Shown: one piece after another, positions 42,862-52,689 of the stretch | How positions within the stretch are numbered: position 1 is the first letter of the stretch | How the letters are laid out: each line of letters starts with the position of its first letter | Origin: an uncultured Paludibacter sp. | GTDB lineage: Bacteria > Bacteroidota > Bacteroidia > Bacteroidales > Paludibacteraceae | Reading direction: 5' to 3' | DNA: 64,000 nt | Assembly (NCBI GenBank): GCA_937927845.1 | Contig: CALFXE010000112.1 | Span: 1-64,000 of the forward strand | The notes under the pieces: model-generated | The model's input: the letters and a program-made list of their open reading frames with translations, nothing else | The model's database searches: none | Told to the model about the DNA's origin: nothing | Translations under genes and position numbers: made by a program

Positions 42862-44889
42862 TTATATCACTAATATTTTGAATTCTTTCGACAACTTATT
42901 TTTCAATTTTATGCTTAGCACATACAATCCGGATACAACGGAAGCATTTAAAGTATATTCAGTGCCTGTAATCGGTTTGTGAAGAATTTCATTACCTGAC
43001 ATGTTATACATCTTTAGTTCGGATAAGGGGGAATCATTGACAAGAGATTTGACAAATAAGCTTTCTCCTTTATTCAATATCCTGGTGGAAATAGAGATTA
43101 AATCATTATTAGGCTCTTTATTAGATTTAATAGACAAACCGATTTCATTATCTGCAGCTTCCTCTAACTTACTCATTATATATGCTCCGTGTACAACCTT
43201 TCCTGCTTCATTGGGGTGTAAACCATCACCCAAATATGTTGCATGATTTTCCACTGTTATACCGGACTCGTTATAACAGTCGAAATAAGGTATTGATTTC
43301 TCGTTACATATCTCTTTTATTATTTCCATTTTCTTTAGATTGTTTGCATTCTGTCCGTTCCTTGTCGATTGCAAGGCTAAAGCCACATATATTTTGGCAT
43401 TAGGAAATTTTATTTTCATCGTATCAAGACACCATCTTAACGCACCAGCCATCTTATAAATATCAACTTTATTTAAATCACTCCCCTGCAATGCAGATGC
43501 AGCATCTCCCATATTAATAACTTCATCATTTGTACCATAAGAGAATATTATAACATCAGGAGTTGGTGCTGCTTTACTATCTAAATCAATAAAATATTTC
43601 TGCAAATGTACTATAGCGCAATTGTTAATCCGTTGTTGATTTTCTAAAACGTTTCCGTCTGCGGGTGCAGAAGTGCGTATCCCTGCAAAATCTTTATCAT
43701 AATAATTTTGTGTCCGTATAGTTTGTCCGGCTACAGTTCTTTCTCGCTTGTACCAAACAGCCGCCGATATTGCCCCATTATATAAGTTCCCAAATCGCAG
43801 ATTCTTATATATCTGATGTGCCCAACTATTTGCCGCCACAGTTATACTATTACCAAAAGTTGCCAGATTTTTACCTTCATATGCAGAAGTCGTAATTCTA
43901 TATTCCGTTTTTTTAGAATTTACATTCGTATCGCCTATCTTTCCACCCGATACAGATGCTTGAATATAATATTCTCCTCTTGGCAATCCTGCAGGAATGG
44001 TGAAATTAGTTTTAGCTTTACTTTGTGTGACGGCAGCTTCCACCGCTTCAACTATTGTATTATCATTACTATCAACAAGTGAAATCAATAATTTCTCATT
44101 ATCATCAATTAAAATGGTATTAACAGTAGCGGTAATTGTTTCCACTTTATCATCACCTTGACCTTCAGCACTAAGAGCCACTGATACTATTTTTGGTTTT
44201 GCATAAAAAGCTCCTGTCCCCATCTTTGCATATTCAATATCCATATTGCAACGATGAGTTGATTCTGCTCCCAAACGTAGAATATTAGTTCCTGTCATCG
44301 AAGTGGTTGGTACATCCTCAAAAATAGGTTCTTCAATATCGTCTATGTAAACATCATATATAGAGTTATCAGGATAAAGAACAAAACGATACACATGCCA
44401 TTCAGAAGTATTTATTTTGTATTTATCCTTGTCCTCGTGAGCTAATGCACCTGTAAGACTGATGTATCCCGTATTTTCATCGCCGTACTTGACATGAATA
44501 GCCAGATTCTTGCTATTCAACCTGGCTGATATTTGATTAGACTCAAAACTACTGCTTGCGTCAGGAAAACTTGCTTTATTGATGGGATTTACACGTACTT
44601 TTACTGCAAAACTATATGCTGTATTGGATGACAAAGTAAGCGTTTCCGGTATTAAGAATGCATAATTATTGGATGCTGCTGTATTTGTCTTAGTAATATT
44701 TACATATCCTATTTTTTGAGTTACCGTGATGCCTGTTCCTGCTTGAGATGTTTTCCATGCTAAATTGTAATTGGCTCCTTCGTTGACATTCCATTTAGCC
44801 ATGGATTTATCAAGGATGTTCCATGTTTCGGCAGCAAACAGCTTACACGTCAAAATAATTAATGCTAAAATAAAAGAAGTTTTTTTCAT
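42862..44889 (-). CDS. Secreted SGNH/GDSL-type hydrolase with shared N-terminal module and T9SS C-terminal domain
   Basis: 675 residues. Signal peptide (SFILALIILTCKLFAAE); a jelly-roll-like module (about 22-230; WNILDKSMAKWN ... HRCNMDIEYAKMGTGAF) that also occurs in the four related proteins upstream; an Ig-like domain (about 235-330; LLISLVDSNDNTI ... LPRGEYYIQASVSGG); an SGNH hydrolase domain (about 335-595) with GNSIT (catalytic Ser; Asn instead of the usual Asp in GDSIT), FSYGTNDE and DGLHPNEAGK; and a T9SS CTD (about 600-675; VVSGLYVLSIKLKNKL). The enzyme would remove acyl groups (esterase) outside the cell. It is the last gene of the minus-strand PUL. Confidence 0.88.
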   Translation of the reverse strand: MKKTSFILALIILTCKLFAAETWNILDKSMAKWNVNEGANYNLAWKTSQAGTGITVTQKIGYVNITKTNTAASNNYAFLIPETLTLSSNTAYSFAVKVRVNPINKASFPDASSSFESNQISARLNSKNLAIHVKYGDENTGYISLTGALAHEDKDKYKINTSEWHVYRFVLYPDNSIYDVYIDDIEEPIFEDVPTTSMTGTNILRLGAESTHRCNMDIEYAKMGTGAFYAKPKIVSVALSAEGQGDDKVETITATVNTILIDDNEKLLISLVDSNDNTIVEAVEAAVTQSKAKTNFTIPAGLPRGEYYIQASVSGGKIGDTNVNSKKTEYRITTSAYEGKNLATFGNSITVAANSWAHQIYKNLRFGNLYNGAISAAVWYKRERTVAGQTIRTQNYYDKDFAGIRTSAPADGNVLENQQRINNCAIVHLQKYFIDLDSKAAPTPDVIIFSYGTNDEVINMGDAASALQGSDLNKVDIYKMAGALRWCLDTMKIKFPNAKIYVALALQSTRNGQNANNLKKMEIIKEICNEKSIPYFDCYNESGITVENHATYLGDGLHPNEAGKVVHGAYIMSKLEEAADNEIGLSIKSNKEPNNDLISISTRILNKGESLFVKSLVNDSPLSELKMYNMSGNEILHKPITGTEYTLNASVVSGLYVLSIKLKNKLSKEFKILVI

Positions 44890-44922
44890 ATGTTTTTTTT
44901 AATTTTTGTTTTTTGCGAAAAA

Positions 44923-46362
44923 TTACCAATCATCTGTTCTGAATGGAGAAGCGGGAATACCATCGATTCCGAAGATGCTTGGTTCTGCGTAATTTTTAAA
45001 AGCATACCTTACGGCAACTGGATTCGGAACATCTTCGGAGCAAACGGATACACGGTGCGAAGTCATTTCTACTTCGGCATTCGCAGGATAAAAGACCTTA
45101 TCTTCACCTGCAATTTCGAAACTTTTCAATTGAGTTCTCATCGGGCTCAGTCCACGTGGCGCGCTATCGAATTTGACGTAAATTTTAGAATCGATCATTT
45201 CCATCGATTTATATGTTGCGGGTTTGTAACCAAAACCTTTCAACCTGTATGTATCGCCCAAGGCCCAATAAGCAAGACGGTCGCCGACTGCTTTTTTGTT
45301 TTCGGGATGAATACAAACCAAATTTCCGACATCCATCGTTGTTACCATACCTGAACGCGGAATGTCACGCATATTCAGCATTTGCGCTTCCCTTATTTTC
45401 GGAGCATCATCACCATCGGGATTTTCGTATCTGTATGGCGCAATTTGTACATAATAAAACGGCAATTCCCCCATATCCCAACGGCCGCGTAAATCACTGA
45501 CAAAAGCCGACATCAGTTTCCTGTATTCATCGGAATTGTGGCGGTTGCTTTCTCCCTGATACCAAAGAAAACCCTTTATGGCAAAATTGGTCAACGGTGC
45601 TACCTGAAGATTGAATAATGCACAAGCTGTTGTAGACGGATTTTTAATATCTTCGCCTGTGGTTAAATGAGTCAAATCGATGGCAGGAAATTGCTCTTCC
45701 AATATTTCCCTGCTCATCCACGCTTCAACCGTCGAACCTCCCCACGCGGAAACTACAATTCCGATAGGAACATCCAACACTTCCTGTATGGTACGGGCAA
45801 AAAAATAAGCCACGGCGCTTGTGTTAGCAACATTTTCGGGAAAATTTTCGCTCCATTCTCCCGTACAATTCTCTTGCGGTTTGTCTGCCGAATGGCGGAT
45901 ACGTTTCCTGTTAGCGGTGTACATTCTTATCGGTTGAGAAGGCTTTGCCCTGACAATCACATCATTTGAACCCGCTATGGGCTGACGGTCTGAACCTTGC
46001 ATCCGCATTTCCATATTCGATTGCCCCGAACAAAACCAAACCTCGCCAATCAGTATATTAGTTAATTTGAGTTTGTTGCCATCATCGAAGGTTATTTCGT
46101 AAGGGCCTCCTGCCGCCGGCGTTGCTACTTCCACCAGCCATTTTCCATCTTGACCGGTCGTTGCTTGGTATACTTTTTTATTCCACGAAACGCTTATTTT
46201 TACTTTTTTATCGGGTTCCGCTTTTCCCCACAGTTTTACATTGCTTTGCTGTTGCAACACCATATTGCTTCCTAATATCGAAGGTAATTGTACTTCTGCG
46301 GAAACAAACAAAGCTGATGCAAAAAACAAAAACAGAAAAGTTGTTTTTAGAATTGTATTCAT
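44923..46362 (-). CDS. Sialate O-acetylesterase family carbohydrate esterase
   Basis: 479 residues from the Met at 46362, where a signal peptide starts (LKTTFLFLFFASALFVSAEV); a longer in-frame start 17 codons upstream seems unlikely. The SASA domain has WFCSGQSNMEMRM with the nucleophile Ser, and GFLWYQGESNRHN. Such enzymes remove O-acetyl groups from sialic acids or from plant and host glycans (hemicellulose, pectin). It lacks a T9SS tail, so it is probably periplasmic. The gene is visibly richer in G+C than the neighbouring T9SS genes, which suggests a separate origin. Confidence 0.9.
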   Translation of the reverse strand: MNTILKTTFLFLFFASALFVSAEVQLPSILGSNMVLQQQSNVKLWGKAEPDKKVKISVSWNKKVYQATTGQDGKWLVEVATPAAGGPYEITFDDGNKLKLTNILIGEVWFCSGQSNMEMRMQGSDRQPIAGSNDVIVRAKPSQPIRMYTANRKRIRHSADKPQENCTGEWSENFPENVANTSAVAYFFARTIQEVLDVPIGIVVSAWGGSTVEAWMSREILEEQFPAIDLTHLTTGEDIKNPSTTACALFNLQVAPLTNFAIKGFLWYQGESNRHNSDEYRKLMSAFVSDLRGRWDMGELPFYYVQIAPYRYENPDGDDAPKIREAQMLNMRDIPRSGMVTTMDVGNLVCIHPENKKAVGDRLAYWALGDTYRLKGFGYKPATYKSMEMIDSKIYVKFDSAPRGLSPMRTQLKSFEIAGEDKVFYPANAEVEMTSHRVSVCSEDVPNPVAVRYAFKNYAEPSIFGIDGIPASPFRTDDW

Positions 46363-46519
46363 TTTGACTATTAGAGTTTTTATTAAATAACTGTTTAGTA
46401 CATGATTATGCAACGCCCTATGAAATTGAAGAACGTGAAAAACAAGCCCTTATTTGACAACATATTACCTCCATGACTTTGGCAATAGTCGAAGCTGAAC
46501 AAGGGACAGTCTCCTTATA

Positions 46520-49285
46520 TTAACGGTTATACATCACTTTTCTCCCGCTTACCTTACCCGATTGGTAAAGTTCTTTTATAATATAAGTGGTAATATAGCC
46601 TGTCGAAGCTCCTTTATTCAGCAATTCGATAGGATTACTACCCAGTCTGATACCCTGCAAATTGTAATATTCCGTCGAAACAACAGGATCATCTGCAGAA
46701 ATAACATCAATAACTTTGTTCGATGTCGTTGTTTTCCGTCCTAAGAATAGTTCGGTAATCTGCACAGAATTATTGTTGGCAGTATCCCAGCAATCGGTTG
46801 AGTTGGCATAGAATTTCAGATACCTATAAGTCGCTTCCGTGAGAGGAATATTGGGAGTCATGATATCTGCTGCCACGTTATAACCCGTTACGGCGACATC
46901 TGTGTCAATAACGGTAAAATCTTCGCCGTCGTTGCTTCCCAGAATTTGACTGAATTTCCTCCATCTGAGTCCTATAACGTTGTTTTTATGGCGTATCCTG
47001 AAGTAATTAACTGTCTTGGGTTCTTTCATATCTACGATGAAATGGAGATAACCGCCGTTTTCTACAGGGGGATTAGTAACATTTAAGTGTGTTTTTCCCG
47101 GCTTAACCAAAGCCAAAAAAGTAGTTTCAACGCCATCTAATGCACCTTCAGTCGAGTTGCCTGCCTCATTGTGCAGTTCGGCCGGATGATGGGTCAAAGT
47201 CCAGCCTATGCGGAGATAGTCATCAGTAGGTTCCGGTTCCTCGGCCTTTCCCAAATAGATTTCAGACATCTGCACGGAGTTATTGTTGGCAGTATCCCAG
47301 CAATCGGTCGAGTTGGCATAGAATTTTAGATACCTGTAAGTCGCCTCCGGGAAAAAGATATTGGGAGTCATAATGCTTGCCGCCACGCTATAACCCGTTA
47401 CGGCGACATCAGTATCAATAATAGTAAAATTTTCGCCGTCGTTGCTTCCCAGAATCTGACTGAATTTCCTCCATCTGAGTCCTATAGTGTTATTTTTATG
47501 TCGTATCCTGAAATAATTAACGTTCTTAGGCTCTTTCATGTCTATGATGAAATGGAGATAACCGCCGTTTTCTACAGGGGGATTGGAGACACCGCCCTGC
47601 ATTTTTCCCGGCTTAACCAGGCTAAAAAAGGTCTGGGCATCACTATCCAGCGCACCATCAATCAAGTTGCCTTCTTCTTCGAACAGTTTGAACGGATCGC
47701 AGGACAAAGTCCAACCCGTTCGGAGATAATCTTCATCATTTTCCGTCGCCGGTGCCGGAAAATACCGCATTTCGCCTTCGAGACGCGGATAGCTTTCCCA
47801 TATTTCGGGATTGGCGTCCAACCGCGTATCGCCTGTTTCGAAAAGCCGGTCATTCAATTTTTGCTGCATTGTTGCGAGAATAGTCTGGTACGAATCATCG
47901 CCGGAAAGATCGGTCATGCAAGCAGGATCGGTCTCCAGATTGAACAGTTCATATTCTTTACGCTTGGCAACTGCTGCGTTAAAATAAGGCACAACAGATG
48001 GATCAGCATAATTATCAGTCAAATAGGTTTTCGATGGTGAACCGTCTATATCAAAATAAGCTTTGTGCATTGCATTGAGCACGCCGTTCGCGGTCATCGA
48101 CTGTGGATCACCCGCAGGCCAGCGTTCAGGGTGTAAATTCCATGCTAGCAGGTAGTTTTCCCAACGGACAATTCGTATCGGATACCCTAAATTGTCGTAG
48201 CGCGCCGAAGAGTGGCGTTCGCGTCCAGAATAAATCGCATCGGAGGTATATTCCGCAGAGTTGCCGTCCATAAGTGGCAGCAAACTTTGGCCACTCAGTT
48301 CGGGCTTCACCGCCAAGCCTGCCGCATCCATCAAAGTCGGGAAGATATCCACACCGCTGACCAACGCATCTATAACCTGCGACGGCTGAATCTTCTCGCC
48401 CCAGCAGATCGCCAGCGGAACATGAACTCCCGCATCGTAACAGTTGGATTTGGCTCGCGGGAATGCCATACCATTGTCGGCGGTAACAATAATAATGGTA
48501 TTGTCGAATTCCCCGATCCGCACCAATTCGTCGATGCATTGCGTCAGATGGCTGTCGAACCATTCGATTTCGACAGCGTAGTTGAGCATGTCGCTTCTGA
48601 CGGAGGTAACATCCGGCAGGTATTCAGGGACAGTTGCCTGCGTAAGTGGCTTCCCGTCTATCGACCATGAATCTGTTTGGTATGCACGGTGAGGTTCGTT
48701 GGTTCCCACCCAAAAACAGAAAGGCTGCCCTTTCTCGCGTTCATTCAAGAATTTTTTAAAGTTACCGGCATAATCTATTTTTGAAATGCCCGAATAGGGC
48801 GGAGTCAATGTAACTCCATTATAGACCGGACCCGCCGGATTGTGTGGTCTGCCCGAAACCTGCCAGTTGCCCGGTCCCCAACCTTTCCCTGTGTAACCGA
48901 TATGGTAACCGCCCTCTGCCTTGAGCACTTCAGGGAAACAAGCGTATTTTGCTGGAAAAGAACTCGCGTGAGTTCCTGCTTCCTCTATCTGCCACGGATA
49001 CAGCCCTGTGAGTATACTTGCACGCGAGGGACTGCTGCCAGGCGAAGTGACGTAGAAATTATTAAACAATGCCCCTGCCGCCGCTACACGGTCGAATCCC
49101 GGCGTGAAAACCATAGTACTTCCATAAGCCGAAGCATGCGGATAGGATTGGTCGTCGGAAATAACGAACAAGATGTTGGCAGGCTTCGTATCCTGCGTGG
49201 ATGATTGAGTGGTATTATCTGCTGACAGCGTGCTATTCGTAACCAACGGAATAGCAAGCAATGGAATAAGATTATTTTTTTTCAT
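46520..49285 (-). CDS. Secreted S-type sulfatase with two tandem F5/8 type C domains
   Basis: 921 residues. Signal peptide (1-22), then a type I sulfatase domain (about 33-505). The metal-site VISDDQ is at the N-terminus and the formylglycine motif is Ser84-Ser-Pro-Ser-Arg88 in SPGSSPSRASILTG, so it is Ser-type and needs an anSME maturase (none in this window). Heparan- or mucin-type sulfatase similarity is likely but the substrate is unresolved. Two nearly identical F5/8 type C (discoidin-like) domains follow (about 525-680 and 690-845), produced by a 510-base tandem duplication. The C-terminus (STEYYNLQGIRLG ... SGKVSGRKVMY) resembles the secretion/anchor tail of other Bacteroidetes proteins. 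The catalytic part is much richer in G+C than the rest of the window. Confidence 0.9.
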   Translation of the reverse strand: MKKNNLIPLLAIPLVTNSTLSADNTTQSSTQDTKPANILFVISDDQSYPHASAYGSTMVFTPGFDRVAAAGALFNNFYVTSPGSSPSRASILTGLYPWQIEEAGTHASSFPAKYACFPEVLKAEGGYHIGYTGKGWGPGNWQVSGRPHNPAGPVYNGVTLTPPYSGISKIDYAGNFKKFLNEREKGQPFCFWVGTNEPHRAYQTDSWSIDGKPLTQATVPEYLPDVTSVRSDMLNYAVEIEWFDSHLTQCIDELVRIGEFDNTIIIVTADNGMAFPRAKSNCYDAGVHVPLAICWGEKIQPSQVIDALVSGVDIFPTLMDAAGLAVKPELSGQSLLPLMDGNSAEYTSDAIYSGRERHSSARYDNLGYPIRIVRWENYLLAWNLHPERWPAGDPQSMTANGVLNAMHKAYFDIDGSPSKTYLTDNYADPSVVPYFNAAVAKRKEYELFNLETDPACMTDLSGDDSYQTILATMQQKLNDRLFETGDTRLDANPEIWESYPRLEGEMRYFPAPATENDEDYLRTGWTLSCDPFKLFEEEGNLIDGALDSDAQTFFSLVKPGKMQGGVSNPPVENGGYLHFIIDMKEPKNVNYFRIRHKNNTIGLRWRKFSQILGSNDGENFTIIDTDVAVTGYSVAASIMTPNIFFPEATYRYLKFYANSTDCWDTANNNSVQMSEIYLGKAEEPEPTDDYLRIGWTLTHHPAELHNEAGNSTEGALDGVETTFLALVKPGKTHLNVTNPPVENGGYLHFIVDMKEPKTVNYFRIRHKNNVIGLRWRKFSQILGSNDGEDFTVIDTDVAVTGYNVAADIMTPNIPLTEATYRYLKFYANSTDCWDTANNNSVQITELFLGRKTTTSNKVIDVISADDPVVSTEYYNLQGIRLGSNPIELLNKGASTGYITTYIIKELYQSGKVSGRKVMYNR
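46738..47740 (-). repeat. 510-base tandem duplication coding for two F5/8 type C domains
   Basis: Matching DNA (for example TATTGTTGGCAGTATCCCAG at 46771 and again at 47281; AATGGAGATAACCGCCGTTT at 47041 and 47551) repeats with a constant offset of 510 bases, 170 codons. The two copies are still very similar, so the duplication is fairly recent. It lies within the sulfatase gene. Confidence 0.9.
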
Positions 49286-49345
49286 AAATATATAAATTTA
49301 CGTGAGCTCGATTCTAAATCAAGCGAAAATTGACTTTCGAACGAA

Positions 49346-52300
49346 CTATATCACAATAAGTTTCGTTGTTTTTCTATAGGAATCGTTCTTTAGTTCTACA
49401 ATATATATCCCTGTAGGAATTTGAACAGAAAAAGCTGCCTCTTCTTCCAAAATATTTTTGTCCATTAATAAGGTTCCTCGTAAATCAAAAACACTTAGTT
49501 TGCCGAAAGCGAAATTATTTACTGTTAAATAATCACCACTTTCTAATATATTCGGAATGATCTTAATGTCGTTGGTATTCACTTGTGCAACCTCCGAATT
49601 AGTATCCTTTTTATAAACCTCAAATTGATATAAACGTACTGCATTGTATGTACGTGAACGTGGAATTTCTAATTTCACATAGCGTGCGGTGACCGGAATA
49701 ACAATATCCGTTTTGACATTATCGTTTCTACGACCATTTGTGTCTACAACTTTTGCCCAAACCGTATTTCTATCTTCTGTTTTCGAGATTAAACTTAAAT
49801 TGGGCGCAGTTGTCGCTACATATATATTGTAACCATCAATATTATAGCTTTGCGCCTCGAAGTTTCCCGCGTCGTAAAGCGCAAATTTCTCTATTTCGTA
49901 TTCGTTTTCAAGGTCGATAATTACATATTTCAGCGAATCATTTTCGCTTGCCCGGTTGAAATACCATCTGTTAGCCTGATTGGTTATATCACCATCTAAC
50001 AAATGCAAAGGCTGACAATAATATTCGTTTGCATCATAAAAGCCAAGTACTGTTTTTCCCACACTTACAATATTCTCTCTATCCACTGCACGCGAAAATG
50101 TACCGTAAATATCAAAACCATATATACGGATTGCATTTTCAGCATTTCCATTATCCGTGCGAGTACCTCTTGATGCTACAAATTTAATATAACGTGCTTC
50201 CTCCGGTATATCAAGAATATCTTCTTTTACATCTATATTTTGTTGATTGGTTCTATGAATAACTTCCTTCCAATCATTATCCTCCGTACCCGTAACACTT
50301 GTATATATCCAATATTCAGGGACATTACCATTCCCGTCTTCATAAGGAGCTACATCACGAAATACTGTTTTCTCAATATTATAATAATCGCTCAGTTCGA
50401 ATATTACCCACGGATTTTTACTTTTATCTTCACACCATTTTCGAGGAGTTAAATAACTGTAGAGTAAATTAAAAGCACTCTCCGAATCTTTCGTCTGTCC
50501 GCTACTTGAGTGAATGCGTACTTTTTTTTTACCAATTCCATGCGCAGGATAATAAGCAAGTCCTTTCCCTTGTTGATAATCGGGAACCGGGTCTCCATCA
50601 GCAGGATTAGCAGGATCGTAAATGGCAACACCCACTTTTGAGTCAGCACAGCCATAGTACAAATACCACTTCTTTTTATAATAAACTAATCCTTCAATAA
50701 ACACTGTTCCATTAGCATACTGTCCGCTTTTTTCAAAATTTTCCATTGGACGGAAGAAAGGCACATCTGTACGTTCAAGCAATTTACATGGGTCATTTAA
50801 ATCGAAAAGCATTTGTCCCGCACTATAAGTTCCTCTGTTGAAACGGGGGTCAGCATCAGCATTTGTGGCATTTCTACCATTGTACAGCATTAAAATGCCC
50901 TTATCGGTAATCACCGCAGGAGGACCGCACTCTACCAATGAACTGTCGAAATAACCTCTTCGGGTATTGGCTAAGGACAGTAAATTTCCGTTTGCATCCT
51001 CGATGGGAGTCCAGTTTACCAAATCGTCGGAAACAGCTGCACATGTGCGGTTTTCGCCCCAATACATAAAGTACAGCCAATTCTTTCCATTGTATTGCAC
51101 ATCCATTCTGGCAATAATTTGTTCGTCACCTTTTAATTTGGTAACAATGGATGATGCTTTAGTCCACGTATTAAGATATTTTCCATTGTAAGCCTGTGCG
51201 AAAATAGCACCATGTCTCGTCCATGTGAGTAAATCGGTCGAAGTAGCCACGCACAAGCGGGCAGTAGAACGATCCCAACCGGTGTAGAACATAACAAACA
51301 TCCCATCTTCAGTAACAGCCACACGTGGATCTTCGCAACCACCCGGCCATTCATAAGTCTTACTGAAACTATCGTTATCAGGATAGAATACAGGAGCCGA
51401 ACGTTTGGTCATAGTTACTCCATCAGTAGTTTCAGCCAAGGCTATTCGTGAAACACGCTTGCCGATACCTGTAGCCGAATTATCTTCTGCTCGATAAAGC
51501 ACGCATATTTTACCGTCTTTCACCACTGCCGCAGGATTGAATGTGTCGCTTTCTTCCCAATTTACATTAGCCTGATTCATAGGGCAAAAGAACTCCGAAT
51601 CAACATTAGGTACAATTACCGGATTTTTACCTTCAGGACGTACAAAACCACCTAACACCCAATCGGAAAGTCTATTGGCAATACAAATGTAATATTCTGC
51701 CGTTACGGGACTTATGTTTATACCCTCGATTTCTCCATTGGATACATATGCTTTTACAAAATATTTTCCTTTCGGCAATGTTGTAGGAATTGTGAGGTTT
51801 GCTTCTGCTTTATCATTCGAAACAATAGCCTGTACACCATCAACTACAACTTCGTCGTCATCGTTCACCAATTCAATTGTTATCTTCTTACCATCTTCAA
51901 TTAGCATTGTATTGACAGTAGCAGTAATAGTCTTCTCAGTGTTCTCCACATGGCTGTTAGAGCTCAAGTTAACCGAAATAATTTTGAATGTTGAGAAAAA
52001 ATCGCCAGTTCCCATTTTCACGTATTCAACATCAATATTGCAACGATGATAAGACTCTGCCCCGAAGTATATTCCATTTTGGTCGCCGGTAGATACTATC
52101 CCTACATTTTCAAAAATAGGATCTTCCACTCCAACAACATAAACATCATAATTCGAATGCCCGGCATGGAAAACCAAACGATAAATCTGCCATTCTGAGG
52201 TGTTTAGCTTGTATGCATTAGTAGCGTTGGGTGTAGTGCTAACCGATCCGCTTCCGTCATCACCATATCTGAGATAAATAGGTGCAGCTGTGTTTTTACT

Positions 52301-52684
52301 TCCTAACCTAAGCGCAATCTGATTTGCTTCGAAATAGGTAGTATTATCTGGAAAAGTAGTTTTGTTTATTTGGTTAACACGCGCTTTGACTTCAATACTG
52401 TAAGCTCGCTCAGGTTGCAAGTTGGCAAGTGCTATAAAGGGTCTTAACCATGCCCATCTGGCACTTGAACCTGTATTTGTTTTTACAAAATTTACATATC
52501 CGGTTTGCTGTGTTACCACACTACCGGCTGAACCCCCTTGCACTCTTTCCCAAGCACGGTTGTTTTCGGCGCCATCATTTTGATTGTATGAAGCCATCGA
52601 CTTGTTCAATATATCCCATGTCTGAGAAAACAACAAATTACCGGATAACAGGATTAATATGAAAAGAAAACTTGTCTTTTTCAT
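49346..52684 (-). CDS. Secreted GH130-type glycoside phosphorylase/hydrolase with shared N-terminal module, two F5/8 domains and T9SS tail
   Basis: 1112 residues. Order: signal peptide; shared module (about 20-230; WDILNKSMASYN, HRCNIDVEYVKMGTGDF); Ig-like domain (about 235-335; SNSHVENTEKTITATVNTML); a five-bladed propeller of GH130 type (about 345-725; VLYRAEDNSATG, GGCEDPRVAVTEDGMFVMFY, MLYNGRNATNADADPRF); two F5/8 type C domains (about 735-895 and 900-1030); T9SS CTD (about 1040-1112; PTGIYIVELKNDSYRK). GH130 enzymes act on beta-mannosides; whether phosphorylase or hydrolase cannot be decided here, and secretion would favour a hydrolase. The GH130 assignment rests on motifs and deserves a profile search. 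Confidence 0.8.
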   Translation of the reverse strand: MKKTSFLFILILLSGNLLFSQTWDILNKSMASYNQNDGAENNRAWERVQGGSAGSVVTQQTGYVNFVKTNTGSSARWAWLRPFIALANLQPERAYSIEVKARVNQINKTTFPDNTTYFEANQIALRLGSKNTAAPIYLRYGDDGSGSVSTTPNATNAYKLNTSEWQIYRLVFHAGHSNYDVYVVGVEDPIFENVGIVSTGDQNGIYFGAESYHRCNIDVEYVKMGTGDFFSTFKIISVNLSSNSHVENTEKTITATVNTMLIEDGKKITIELVNDDDEVVVDGVQAIVSNDKAEANLTIPTTLPKGKYFVKAYVSNGEIEGINISPVTAEYYICIANRLSDWVLGGFVRPEGKNPVIVPNVDSEFFCPMNQANVNWEESDTFNPAAVVKDGKICVLYRAEDNSATGIGKRVSRIALAETTDGVTMTKRSAPVFYPDNDSFSKTYEWPGGCEDPRVAVTEDGMFVMFYTGWDRSTARLCVATSTDLLTWTRHGAIFAQAYNGKYLNTWTKASSIVTKLKGDEQIIARMDVQYNGKNWLYFMYWGENRTCAAVSDDLVNWTPIEDANGNLLSLANTRRGYFDSSLVECGPPAVITDKGILMLYNGRNATNADADPRFNRGTYSAGQMLFDLNDPCKLLERTDVPFFRPMENFEKSGQYANGTVFIEGLVYYKKKWYLYYGCADSKVGVAIYDPANPADGDPVPDYQQGKGLAYYPAHGIGKKKVRIHSSSGQTKDSESAFNLLYSYLTPRKWCEDKSKNPWVIFELSDYYNIEKTVFRDVAPYEDGNGNVPEYWIYTSVTGTEDNDWKEVIHRTNQQNIDVKEDILDIPEEARYIKFVASRGTRTDNGNAENAIRIYGFDIYGTFSRAVDRENIVSVGKTVLGFYDANEYYCQPLHLLDGDITNQANRWYFNRASENDSLKYVIIDLENEYEIEKFALYDAGNFEAQSYNIDGYNIYVATTAPNLSLISKTEDRNTVWAKVVDTNGRRNDNVKTDIVIPVTARYVKLEIPRSRTYNAVRLYQFEVYKKDTNSEVAQVNTNDIKIIPNILESGDYLTVNNFAFGKLSVFDLRGTLLMDKNILEEEAAFSVQIPTGIYIVELKNDSYRKTTKLIVI

Positions 52685-52689
52685 GACTC

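Noticed and set aside
46363..46519. Possible small gene between the sialate O-acetylesterase and the sulfatase
   Set aside because: No start-stop frame of useful length and no hydrophobic or domain pattern; I see only spacer.
47498..48563. Long frames on both strands across the sulfatase gene
   Set aside because: They are shadows caused by the high G+C and few stops of this region; the sulfatase frame has all the domain evidence.
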